This document shows positions 1 through 7,756 of a stretch of DNA of 64,000 nucleotides, in pieces. The stretch is from an uncultured Coriobacteriaceae bacterium (GTDB taxonomy: Bacteria > Actinomycetota > Coriobacteriia > Coriobacteriales > Atopobiaceae): positions 62,001-126,000 of the forward strand of contig CADCHF010000001.1 in NCBI GenBank assembly GCA_902801175.1, given 5' to 3'. Below the pieces are notes generated by a model, which was given only the letters and a program-made list of their open reading frames with translations, did not search any database and was not told the DNA's origin. How positions within the stretch are numbered: position 1 is the first letter of the stretch; every line of letters starts with the position of its first letter. The translations under genes and the position numbers were made by a program.

Positions 1-1529
1 CCCCAGGCGCAGGCGGCCTTGAGGTCATCGCTTGCGGCCTCGTCCTCGAGCGACATGCGACGCAGCACCTCCTCGGAGGTCTGGGGCATGAAGGGCTCGA
101 GCAGGTGTGCGCTGATGCGGATAGCCTCAAGCAGGTTGGCGATGATGGCAACGAGTTCGCCGGCACGCTCGGGATCCTTTGCCACCGTCCAGGGAGCGGA
201 GTCCTCGATGTAGTGGTTTGCCGCATGGACGAGCTCCATGACCTCGTCCTTTGCCTGCACAAACTCAACGCGGTCCATGTAGTCGCAGTAGCGCTCGGCG
301 ATACCCTCGGCAATGGTGCGCAGCGGGTTGTCCTGCTGCTCCCAGCCCTGCGGAAGCTCGGGCGTCTTGCCGTCAAAGTACTTGGCGCTCATGTTGAGCG
401 AGCGGGAGACGAGGTTGCCCCAGCTGTTGGCCAGGTCGGCGTTATAGACCTGCTCCATACGGCCAAAGCTGATGCCACCGTCCTCACCAGGCACGCAGTC
501 GGTCATGAAGTAGTAGCGGTAGCCCTCGACGCCAAGCAGGTCTATGACGTCCTGCGGAGCAATGGCGTTGCCAAGGCTCTTGGACATCTTGCGGGTCTGA
601 CCAGTCTCGTCGTCGCGCACCATGAGGAAGCCGTGCGCAAACACGTGCTCGGGCAGGGCCTCGCCAATGGCCATGAGCATTGCGGGCCAAATGACACAGT
701 GGAAGCGAATGATGTCCTTGCCCACAACGTGGAACTGTGCCGGCCAGCGACGAGCGTACTCGTCGGTCATGTCAGGATTGCCAAAGCCCACGGCCGTGGC
801 GTAGTTGAGCAGGGCATCAAACCACACGTAGGTAACGTGCTTCTCGTCGAAGGGCACGGGGATGCCCCAGTCAAAGCTGGTGCGGCTCACCGAGATGTCA
901 CGCAGGCCGCCCTCGACAAAGGTACGGACCTCGTTCATGCGGAAGTCGGGCATGACAAAGTCGGGATGCTCGTCATAGAGGGCAAGCAGCTTGTCCTGGA
1001 AGGCGGACAGCTTGAAGAACCAGCTCTCCTCCTGCACGCGCTCCAGTGGACGGCCGCAGTCGGGGCAGAGGTGCTGGCCCTCGGTGTGGCGCTCCTCGTC
1101 GGCCTTGGTGACCTGCGTCTCGGTGAAGTAGGTCTCCTCGGGCACGCAGTACCAGCCGTCATAGCTGCCCTTGTAGATGTAGCCGGCCTCCTTCATGCGG
1201 TTCCATAAGCTCTGCACCGCGTTGATCTGACGCGGCTCGGTGGTGCGAATGAAGTCGTCGTTGCTGATCTCGAGGGTCTTCCAGATCTCGTGGAACGCGG
1301 GAGCCAGGCTGTCGCACCAGGCCTGCGGAGTCATGTCGTGGGCTTCGGCTGCCTGCTGCACCTTCTCACCATGCTCGTCGAGACCAGTAAGGAACTTGAC
1401 GTCATAGCCGGTCGCTCGCTTGTAGCGTGCCATCACGTCGCACATGATCGTGCAGTAGGCAGTACCCAGATGCGGGGCGGCGTTGACGTAGTAGATGGGG
1501 GTGGTGATGTAGAAGCTCGGCTTGCTCAT
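1..1529 (-). CDS. metG: Methionyl-tRNA synthetase (5' part; 3' end beyond window)
   Basis: Charges tRNA-Met with methionine in the cytoplasm; class I synthetase. The visible 509 residues begin MSKPSFYITTPIYYVN and carry the HIGH-type motif as HLGT at residues 20-23, a connective domain with a CPDC zinc knuckle, and KMSKS at 314-318. The anticodon-binding part starts after that and is cut by the window edge. The start is chosen because GGAGGA lies 6 nt upstream and homologues begin at this point. A TACAAT -10-like hexamer (minus strand, 1572-1567) sits about 38 nt before the start. It stands alone behind a 0.7-kb repeat-filled gap, so it is probably transcribed separately from rsmI. Confidence 0.97.
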   Translation of the reverse strand, partial: MSKPSFYITTPIYYVNAAPHLGTAYCTIMCDVMARYKRATGYDVKFLTGLDEHGEKVQQAAEAHDMTPQAWCDSLAPAFHEIWKTLEISNDDFIRTTEPRQINAVQSLWNRMKEAGYIYKGSYDGWYCVPEETYFTETQVTKADEERHTEGQHLCPDCGRPLERVQEESWFFKLSAFQDKLLALYDEHPDFVMPDFRMNEVRTFVEGGLRDISVSRTSFDWGIPVPFDEKHVTYVWFDALLNYATAVGFGNPDMTDEYARRWPAQFHVVGKDIIRFHCVIWPAMLMAIGEALPEHVFAHGFLMVRDDETGQTRKMSKSLGNAIAPQDVIDLLGVEGYRYYFMTDCVPGEDGGISFGRMEQVYNADLANSWGNLVSRSLNMSAKYFDGKTPELPQGWEQQDNPLRTIAEGIAERYCDYMDRVEFVQAKDEVMELVHAANHYIEDSAPWTVAKDPERAGELVAIIANLLEAIRISAHLLEPFMPQTSEEVLRRMSLEDEAASDDLKAACAW

Positions 1530-1760
1530 GGACCGTCCTCCTAATGACGAAGGTTGCAACCTGTCTATTGTACACATGCCTAGCGGAGCATTAGCGAAGA
1601 AATGCGCGGGCATGAAAGGCTCGCAGAGCTGGGGGGCCTGCGCTCGCTGCGTCATGTTTCTGCCGAGGCGTGCGAGGGAGCCGGATTTGCTTCGGAGCAT
1701 TCCTTGCGAGAACGCTTGGTGATCCCGAGAGACACCTTTGGAATCCAGAAATGCTTGTGG

Positions 1761-1932
1761 GCAGCCGGGTCGGGGCAGCGCCGCAGGGGACCACGCTCCG
1801 CAAGAGCGCTCGACAGCCGCGGGCGGCACCTGCGGAAACGCTCGCTTCGCTCGCTTGACCGCAGGTCCCGCCGCCCGCGACGGTCGAGCCGCTTCGCAAC
1901 GGTCCCCTGCGGCGCTGCCCCGACCCGGCTGC
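1761..1932. repeat. Long extragenic palindrome, perfect 32-bp arms
   Basis: The arms 1761-1792 and 1901-1932 are perfect reverse complements (32/32), beginning GCAGCCGGGTCGGGGC. The interior continues the palindrome imperfectly (1808-1835 against 1859-1889), leaving a loop around GCTCGCTTCGCTCGC. No convincing gene is present; apparent ORFs on both strands are by-products of the palindrome. Its architecture resembles the palindrome at 52942-53126, though the arm sequences differ. No target-site duplication is obvious. Confidence 0.9.
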
Positions 1933-1961
1933 ACTCGACACTCAGATGGACCGGGGAGTGT

Positions 1962-2110
1962 GACTGGGAGCGCATGCTGCTCGAGGCTCGCTGCGCATCG
2001 CGACGGTCGTGTGCGGGATGTCCCAGGGTACATGCATGCTCGGCATTCTAGTGGACCTAGGAAAGCGTGATTGGGGGCTTATGCTGCTCGAGGCTCGCTG
2101 CGCATCGCGA
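1962..2110. repeat. Two direct repeats of about 42 bp, period 107
   Basis: Positions 1962-2003 and 2069-2110 match closely; the shared core is ATGCTGCTCGAGGCTCGC followed by TGCGCATCGCGA. Weaker similarity extends about 15 bp upstream of each copy. The rest of the 1530-2243 gap, outside this and the palindrome at 1761, holds no gene I can support. Confidence 0.8.
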
Positions 2111-2243
2111 TGTGGCGAGCTGGAAGTGACTTGTATCTCGACCGCACTCTGTGCCCTACCTCACCTGAGAGGGAGTGCTGGGCGTAAGGGAAAGACGTGG
2201 ATTGCTTGCGCTTCACAATTAGACGAGATGAGGAGAAGCGTGT

Positions 2244-3098
2244 TTAGGAGAGCTCGACTATGCGATCGTAGACTTCTGACCTTGGGATTCCCAGTTCCTT
2301 TGAGAGGCGCTTGGCTAGGCGTGACTTGGACTCGCCATCGGCGATTCCTTGGGCGATGGCTTCGTCGAGCGAGAGTGCCGGAGCCTGTTGGGACGTCTGC
2401 TCCCCCGCTACGGGGCCCTCGACCACAATTACGCACTCGCCGCGGACCTCATCCCGCTCCACGATCTCTTGGGCAAGATTAGCCGAAAGATCGCGCACGA
2501 CCTCTTCGTGCAGCTTGGTGAGCTCACGCACCAGGGCAACACGACGCAGGGGGAACACTTCAGCAATGACAGCGAGCGTTGCCGCAACGCGGTGAGGAGA
2601 CTCGTAGAACACGAGCGCGCCGGGGATGTTGGCCAGCTCTCCCAGGCGGGTCGCGATGGCTCCGGCCTTGCGCGGGAGAAAGCCCTCAAAGAAAAAGTGC
2701 TCCATGGGAAGGCCCGAGGCAACAAGCGCGCAGACGACCGCAGAGGGGCCAGGGATGACCTCCACCTTGTGCCCGCCATCGAGAGCCGCGTCAACCAGGC
2801 GCTGCCCAGGATCGGACACGCCGGGCATTCCCGCATCAGAGACAAAGGAGATGTGCTCGCCGGCATCCAAAAGCTCCATGACCTCGGGCACGCGGCGAGC
2901 CAAGACGTTCTCGTCGGCACGGCGCAACGGCACATGCACGTCAAAATGGGCCAACAGGCGCGAAGTGACCCGGGTGTCCTCACAGAGAACGACGCTCGAG
3001 CTGCGAAGCGTCTCAACCACACGTGGGGAGGCATCGGAGAGGTTGCCTATGGGGGTTCCTACCAGCGAGAGCAGGCCCCTTGCGCCAGACACCGCCAT
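2244..3098 (-). CDS. rsmI: 16S rRNA (cytidine1402-2'-O)-methyltransferase
   Basis: SAM-dependent 2'-O-methylation of C1402 in the decoding centre of 16S rRNA. The 284-residue protein has the tetrapyrrole-methylase fold signatures of RsmI: GTPIGNL at 14-20, EDTR at 40-43, SDAGMPGVSDPG at 87-98 and PGPSA at 116-120. Length is normal for the family. Its ATG overlaps the stop of the upstream GH5-fold gene in the sequence TAATG, so the two are probably translationally coupled. No clear terminator follows before the repeat region. Confidence 0.97.
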   Translation of the reverse strand: MAVSGARGLLSLVGTPIGNLSDASPRVVETLRSSSVVLCEDTRVTSRLLAHFDVHVPLRRADENVLARRVPEVMELLDAGEHISFVSDAGMPGVSDPGQRLVDAALDGGHKVEVIPGPSAVVCALVASGLPMEHFFFEGFLPRKAGAIATRLGELANIPGALVFYESPHRVAATLAVIAEVFPLRRVALVRELTKLHEEVVRDLSANLAQEIVERDEVRGECVIVVEGPVAGEQTSQQAPALSLDEAIAQGIADGESKSRLAKRLSKELGIPRSEVYDRIVELS

Positions 3099-4141
3099 TA
3101 GTCGAGCATCCTACGCTCAAAGGTTGCAAGCGCAACGCGGGCGTCCCATCCCACGAGCCTGCCAGAGGTCTTCCAAGTTTGGAAGAACCAGCCCGGGCAA
3201 GTGGCAAAGGCCGAAAGCTGCTCTGACACATAGACTCGCGCCAGGGCAATTTGCCCCTCGGGCGTCATCATCGTGTCGGCATAGGGAAGCGAGGCAGACC
3301 ACTTGCCCACCATGGTTGGCAGCCCACTCTTGCGAGCCTTTTCGAGATAGGCGCGCGAGCGGTCGACCAGCGTGCGCACGGCAGAGGGGCCAGCAGCATC
3401 CACATGATCGGTATGGTGGAAGAGGTGACAGTCGAGCCACACGTTGTGGTAGCGATCCTGTGCCATAAAGCTACGCCAGGCACCGGGCAGACCTGCGTCG
3501 GGCAGGACCACGAGGGCCTCGTTGCCCGCATGCGTACGCACGACCTCATAGGCATCGCGATAGTAGTTGCGCAACCAGTGGAGCGGAACCCCATCGGTAA
3601 GGGTGAAGCCCTTACGCACTTGCGCCACGGGGTCGTCGGCAACCTCAATACCGAGAAAGCCTATGCGCGAGGCATAGCGCTTTGAGAGTGCCGCGATAAC
3701 GTCGAGGAGGTCCTCGCGATACTCCCTAAAATCGACCTGGTCGCGCACGAGCGAGGAGCTCTCGTCGGCACTGCCCGGCGACACATCGATAACGACGAGC
3801 ACGCCCAGCCCGACCTCCTCGGCCCAGTCAAAGGCGTGGTCGATATGGTCAACACAGCCCGAATAGGGACCAGGCTCTGGGCCAAGGCGGCCAAAGCAGT
3901 ACCAAGGAACCGGGAGGCGCACGGCGTTGAAGCCGCGCGAGGCAATGTGCGTAAAGTCCTTCTGCGAAAGGAAGGTTGAGCGATGACGATCGACAAGACG
4001 CTGATAGCGAGCATGCCCAATTGAAGCGATGAGAGACGGCTCGTCTAGCGCACCGGAATCCGCAAAGAGTTCCGGCGTGACCCATGGTTCGAGCGTGAGC
4101 CACCCGGCCAAGTTGACCCCATGAAACGCACGAATCTGCAT
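3098..4141 (-). CDS. GH5-fold protein lacking both catalytic glutamates
   Basis: The 347 residues follow the fold of family 5 glycoside hydrolases, closest to the exo-beta-1,3-glucanase-like branch: GVNLAGWLTLEPW at 8-20, RLPVPW at 75-80, LDCH with His239, and the WFFQTWKTSG block at 318-327. There is no signal peptide, so it appears cytoplasmic. The acid/base motif NEP reads DDP (Asp169-Asp170-Pro171) and the nucleophile motif GEW reads GKW (Lys280, codon AAG at 3304-3302). It is therefore probably not a retaining glycosidase; a sugar-binding or regulatory role is possible but unsupported. It is coupled to rsmI by TAATG and separated from ricT by a terminator. Confidence 0.8.
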   Translation of the reverse strand: MQIRAFHGVNLAGWLTLEPWVTPELFADSGALDEPSLIASIGHARYQRLVDRHRSTFLSQKDFTHIASRGFNAVRLPVPWYCFGRLGPEPGPYSGCVDHIDHAFDWAEEVGLGVLVVIDVSPGSADESSSLVRDQVDFREYREDLLDVIAALSKRYASRIGFLGIEVADDPVAQVRKGFTLTDGVPLHWLRNYYRDAYEVVRTHAGNEALVVLPDAGLPGAWRSFMAQDRYHNVWLDCHLFHHTDHVDAAGPSAVRTLVDRSRAYLEKARKSGLPTMVGKWSASLPYADTMMTPEGQIALARVYVSEQLSAFATCPGWFFQTWKTSGRLVGWDARVALATFERRMLD

Positions 4142-4268
4142 TGCGGCACCGCCCAGAACTGTTCAACCTTTGCCTGCTGCAAGTATACGCCCCGTCATAG
4201 ACAATAATAAGAACTCTACCGAGTCTATGTTTAAACGCAAACGTTGTGACTGATCAAAACAAATGCAA

Positions 4269-4302
4269 GAGGCTCGCACGGGATCCATCCTGTGCGAGCC
4301 TC
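4269..4302 (-). terminator. Intrinsic terminator after the topA-tmk-holB-ricT operon
   Basis: A hairpin with 11-bp arms GAGGCTCGCAC/GTGCGAGCCTC and a short loop, followed on the minus strand by a T-rich stretch. It lies 37 bp past the ricT stop. Confidence 0.8.
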
Positions 4303-4339
4303 AATTTGCTTTATTTACTTACTACCCACTGACGTGCCG

Positions 4340-5947
4340 TTATTGGGCAGAGGAAGCCTGTGAACCCGCGTCTGTGCCCTGGCCGCCCTTGCCGCGTCCC
4401 CTACCACCACGATGACGGCGACGCCTCTTTGGCTTTGCATCGGCAGAGGCCTCGCCCTGAGCTGCGGCATCCTTGGACTGCTGTTGCGCTTTTTGCGGTG
4501 CGGGAGCCTTGTGCTTGGGAGCGGGCTTCTTGGCTGCCTGTTGCTGCGACTGCTGTACCTCTTGGGCGGCAGCGCCTCCCTTGTCGCCAAGGCGCCTACG
4601 GCGCTTGGGCTGCATGCCCCGCGGGCGCTCGCTCTGCGGCTGCGGCTGGGCCTGCTTGGAAGGTGCGGCCTCGGCGGGTGCGGCCGCATGGTGGCGCCTG
4701 CGACGACGGGTGGCCGGCTGGCCTTCGGACGCCTCTGCCGAGGGAGCTTCGACCGCCGCCTGCTGCAGCGCGACCTGCTGCTGAGCCGCCGGGTCCGCCT
4801 GGCCCTGGGCCTTACGACGCCTGCGGCGAGAGCGACCAGCAGGCGCTTCTGGCGAGGCACTCTCCTGCTTGGGCTTTGCCTGCGACTGAGGCTGGGGCCT
4901 CTGCTCTGCTTGCTGCGTCTCCTCACCAGAGGACTTGCGCCTACGACGACGGGGCTTGGTCTCGACAAACAGGAGGGACTCGTCCATCGTCTCCTCGGGA
5001 ATGACTCCCATCTGGCGGTCGAGCTCGGCCAGTGCCATCTTTATCTCTGGGGACTCGAGCTTGTCGAGGGCAGCGCGGGTCACGGTATCGGGCCTGCAGG
5101 GGCAGCCCAGCTCCTCGCTCTTCTTGTGCGCCGCCTCGGATGCCTCCATGTCGGCCAGGGCAACACGCACCTGCTTACCGTTTTCGAGGCGCAGGCAGAT
5201 CTGCTCCTTGGGAGTGTCGTACTCAATGATCTTGCCCTTGCCAAGAGGCGTGTCGATGACGGCGTTGCGCTTTGGCGCACGGGTCTTGAAGTCGCGATAG
5301 GCCTCAAACTCGTAGCGCAGGCAGCACATGAGTCGTCCACAGGCACCGCTGATCTTGCTGGAGTTAAGCGGCAGGTCCTGCTCCTTTGCCATGCGGATGG
5401 ACACCGGCTCAAACTGGCGACCAAAGCGCGCGCAACAGAGCTCCTGGCCGCAGTGGGCATAGCCGCCAATGAAGGCTGCCTCCTCGCGCACGCCAATCTG
5501 GCGCATGTCTATACGCTCATGCAGCTCATGGGAGAGGTCGCGCACGAGCTGACGGAAGTCGACTCGCTCTTCGGCCGAGAAATAGCAAACGGCCTTGCCA
5601 CCGCCAAAGATGTACTCGACGCCCACAGGCTTCATGTCGAGACCAGAGGCTGCCACCAGGCGCCTAAAGGTTGGGAACGCCTCCTCACCCAGGTTGGCGA
5701 GCTCCTCTGCCCTATCGAGGTCTTCGTCGGTGGCAACGCGGAGCACGGGCTTAAGGACCGCATCGCCAATGGTGTCGTGCAGGCGCTCGTCATCCATCTC
5801 GATGGCATCCATGGTGGCAATGCCTATCTCGTCGCCTCGCTCGGTAGAGCAGATGACGTGATCGCCCTCCTCGGCTCCCGAGTCCTGGGGATCAAACCAG
5901 AGGTCGCGGGCTGCATATTTAAACTTCACCGGTATGACGGTGGGCAT
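4340..5947 (-). CDS. ricT: RicT/YaaT-like PSP1-domain protein with arginine-cluster tail
   Basis: The PSP1 core (about residues 1-280) has the RicT-type cysteine pattern: Cys166, Cys171, Cys172, Cys203, Cys208 and Cys209 in CGQELCC and CGRLMCC. In Bacillus, RicT works with RicA and RicF as an Fe-S complex affecting RNase Y and mRNA maturation; no RicA/RicF gene is seen here. The position after holB matches the Bacillus tmk-holB-yaaT order. Residues about 330-535 form an extra tail rich in Gln, Ala, Pro and Glu with arginine clusters near 333, 373, 414, 449 and 508 and an RGGRGRGKGG end, suggesting RNA binding or protein scaffolding. The start overlaps holB by 22 nt. Confidence 0.92.
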   Translation of the reverse strand: MPTVIPVKFKYAARDLWFDPQDSGAEEGDHVICSTERGDEIGIATMDAIEMDDERLHDTIGDAVLKPVLRVATDEDLDRAEELANLGEEAFPTFRRLVAASGLDMKPVGVEYIFGGGKAVCYFSAEERVDFRQLVRDLSHELHERIDMRQIGVREEAAFIGGYAHCGQELCCARFGRQFEPVSIRMAKEQDLPLNSSKISGACGRLMCCLRYEFEAYRDFKTRAPKRNAVIDTPLGKGKIIEYDTPKEQICLRLENGKQVRVALADMEASEAAHKKSEELGCPCRPDTVTRAALDKLESPEIKMALAELDRQMGVIPEETMDESLLFVETKPRRRRRKSSGEETQQAEQRPQPQSQAKPKQESASPEAPAGRSRRRRRKAQGQADPAAQQQVALQQAAVEAPSAEASEGQPATRRRRRHHAAAPAEAAPSKQAQPQPQSERPRGMQPKRRRRLGDKGGAAAQEVQQSQQQAAKKPAPKHKAPAPQKAQQQSKDAAAQGEASADAKPKRRRRHRGGRGRGKGGQGTDAGSQASSAQ

Positions 5948-7107
5948 GCGAGTGCCTCCTTGATTGCAAGAAGCATGACCTCAAAGGCCAGCTGTGTGTT
6001 CACGTTGTGCGAGATGGCATTGCCGGCTTGAGCCACGGCCTCGAGCGCTCGTACCACACCACCCGTACAGGTATTGGCGGCAATGCGCTCGACCACATCG
6101 CTCACGTCTTGATTGACGATGGGGGCATCTATGCCCTCGCAGCAGGTTAGCACGTCACGGAGCAGGGATTGAGCGGCAGCAAGAGCTTCCATCATTCCCG
6201 AACGTTCTCGGGCGGTCAGCTCGCGCCTAACAGACTTTTCTATCTGCGTGATGGCGCCCTTTGAGAGGTAGTCCTCTTGCCCCTCAATGCGGCGCTCAAG
6301 CTCGCGCTTTACCGGGTCGTCCTTGCTGCGCCCCTTGGACGGAAGTCTTCCCTGGGCCTCGAGCACGGCCTCGACCAATGCCTTTGCCGCGCAGAGCACA
6401 TCCCACTCGTCGTCATGGGCCAGCTCGCCTATTGTTCGCACCATCAGGCGCCTGACCTGCCGCCTGCCCGAAGACTGCAGCAGCTCAGACGCACGCTCGG
6501 GGGTTGAGGCAACCGCAAGGGCAATGCGCGCCTCGGTCTGGCTCGCGCCGATCTTTTGCATCACACGACGCTCCGCAGTCCCTTCCGAGACGATCCTGAA
6601 GGGAACCCGCTGGCAACGAGAGACGATGGTGGGCAGGATGGCATCAACCGTGCGACCAATGAGGATGAAGGTGACCCCCGACGGAGGCTCCTCTATGGTC
6701 TTGAGAAGGGCATTTGCGGCCTCTCGGCGCAGAAGCCCCACATTGGTGAGGATGTAGACCTTTGCCACGCCACGCACTGGGGCAAGCGCCACGTCCTCTA
6801 TGAGCTCGCGCACTTGGTCCACAAGATAGCCCGTAGCGCTCTCGGGCTCTATGAGGCGCACGTCCGGATGAGTGCGATGCCTCACGCGGATGCACTCGTC
6901 ACAGCTCCCACATCCCCCATTGGGACACACGATGCACTGCGCCAACCCAAGAGCCGCATCGGTCTTCCCCGACCCCGGAGCCCCAAGAAAGAGATAGGCA
7001 TGCGACAGACGCCCTTCCACAACCGCCCGCGCCAAGAAGTCGCGCACGCTTGGCTGATCGTCAAGCATCTGAAGTGCCTGGGGAATCTGGGGAAGGGCCT
7101 CGGGCAT
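5926..7107 (-). CDS. holB: DNA polymerase III subunit delta'
   Basis: Clamp-loader subunit of the replicative polymerase. The 393 residues contain Walker A GAPGSGKT at 42-49, a zinc module with Cys58, Cys61, Cys66, Cys69 and Cys72, and the clamp-loader SRC motif (IVSRCQRVPF). The C-terminal collar region is present. The start lies one base beyond the tmk stop (7108), and the end overlaps ricT by 22 nt, so all belong to one transcript. A tau/gamma-type DnaX is unlikely because the C-terminal extension is missing and the context is tmk-holB-ricT. Confidence 0.94.
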   Translation of the reverse strand: MPEALPQIPQALQMLDDQPSVRDFLARAVVEGRLSHAYLFLGAPGSGKTDAALGLAQCIVCPNGGCGSCDECIRVRHRTHPDVRLIEPESATGYLVDQVRELIEDVALAPVRGVAKVYILTNVGLLRREAANALLKTIEEPPSGVTFILIGRTVDAILPTIVSRCQRVPFRIVSEGTAERRVMQKIGASQTEARIALAVASTPERASELLQSSGRRQVRRLMVRTIGELAHDDEWDVLCAAKALVEAVLEAQGRLPSKGRSKDDPVKRELERRIEGQEDYLSKGAITQIEKSVRRELTARERSGMMEALAAAQSLLRDVLTCCEGIDAPIVNQDVSDVVERIAANTCTGGVVRALEAVAQAGNAISHNVNTQLAFEVMLLAIKEALACPPSYR

Positions 7108-7749
7108 CTATGACTCCTCGGTAAACATGGGCGCCGGCAGGAGCTCGGCAAGGGCTCCGACCAGACGGTCGTAGACCTCCTCCGGCGTGCCGTTGGCGTC
7201 GATGATGTGCACCCTGCGCGCGTCGCTTGAGGCAAGCTGCAGGTAGGCTTCGCGGATGCGCTGCTGGAACGCTAGTCCCTCGGCCTCCATGCGGTCGGCG
7301 CCTCCCTTGGTGGCACGCGCAAAGCTAACCTGTGGGTCAATGTCGAGGACAACCGTGCACGTGGGAACCATGCCACAGCTGCCAAGGTCGTTGCTGGCCT
7401 TGACGAGCTGGGCATCGAGACCACGTCCGCCGTGTTGGTAGGCAAAGGTCGAGTCAAAGAAGCGGTCGCACACCACAACGGCACCACGCTCGAGGGCCGG
7501 CTCTATAACCTCGCGAACCAGCTGGGCACGAGAAGCTTCGTAGAGCAAAAGCTCGCACTCGGGGGCCATCCCCTTGTTGGCAGGGTCAAGCAGAAGCTTG
7601 CGAATACGCTCGGAGATGGCGGTGCCACCTGGCTCGCGAAGCGTCACGACCTCGGTGCCCGTACGGCCGAGCGCCTTGGCAAGAAGCTTTGCCTGCGTGG
7701 TCTTGCCGCTTCCATCGATTCCCTCAAGCGTGATAAACAACGGCTTCAT
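7108..7749 (-). CDS. tmk: Thymidylate kinase
   Basis: Phosphorylates dTMP to dTDP for DNA synthesis. At 213 residues it has normal length; the reading frame is open farther upstream into topA, but the ATG at 7749 gives the canonical N-terminus MKPLFITLEGIDGSGKT with the P-loop at 10-17. The DR motif appears as CDRFFDST. It begins 7 bp after the topA stop and abuts holB. Confidence 0.97.
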   Translation of the reverse strand: MKPLFITLEGIDGSGKTTQAKLLAKALGRTGTEVVTLREPGGTAISERIRKLLLDPANKGMAPECELLLYEASRAQLVREVIEPALERGAVVVCDRFFDSTFAYQHGGRGLDAQLVKASNDLGSCGMVPTCTVVLDIDPQVSFARATKGGADRMEAEGLAFQQRIREAYLQLASSDARRVHIIDANGTPEEVYDRLVGALAELLPAPMFTEES

Positions 7750-7756
7750 GCTGTAC

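Noticed and set aside
105-1208. Plus-strand frame opposite metG
   Set aside because: Shadow; metG motifs HLGT, CPDC and KMSKS fix the true frame.
1602-2482. Overlapping Arg/Ser/Ala-rich frames in the metG-rsmI gap
   Set aside because: They come from the long palindrome, which gives similar peptides on both strands; no start or codon signal.
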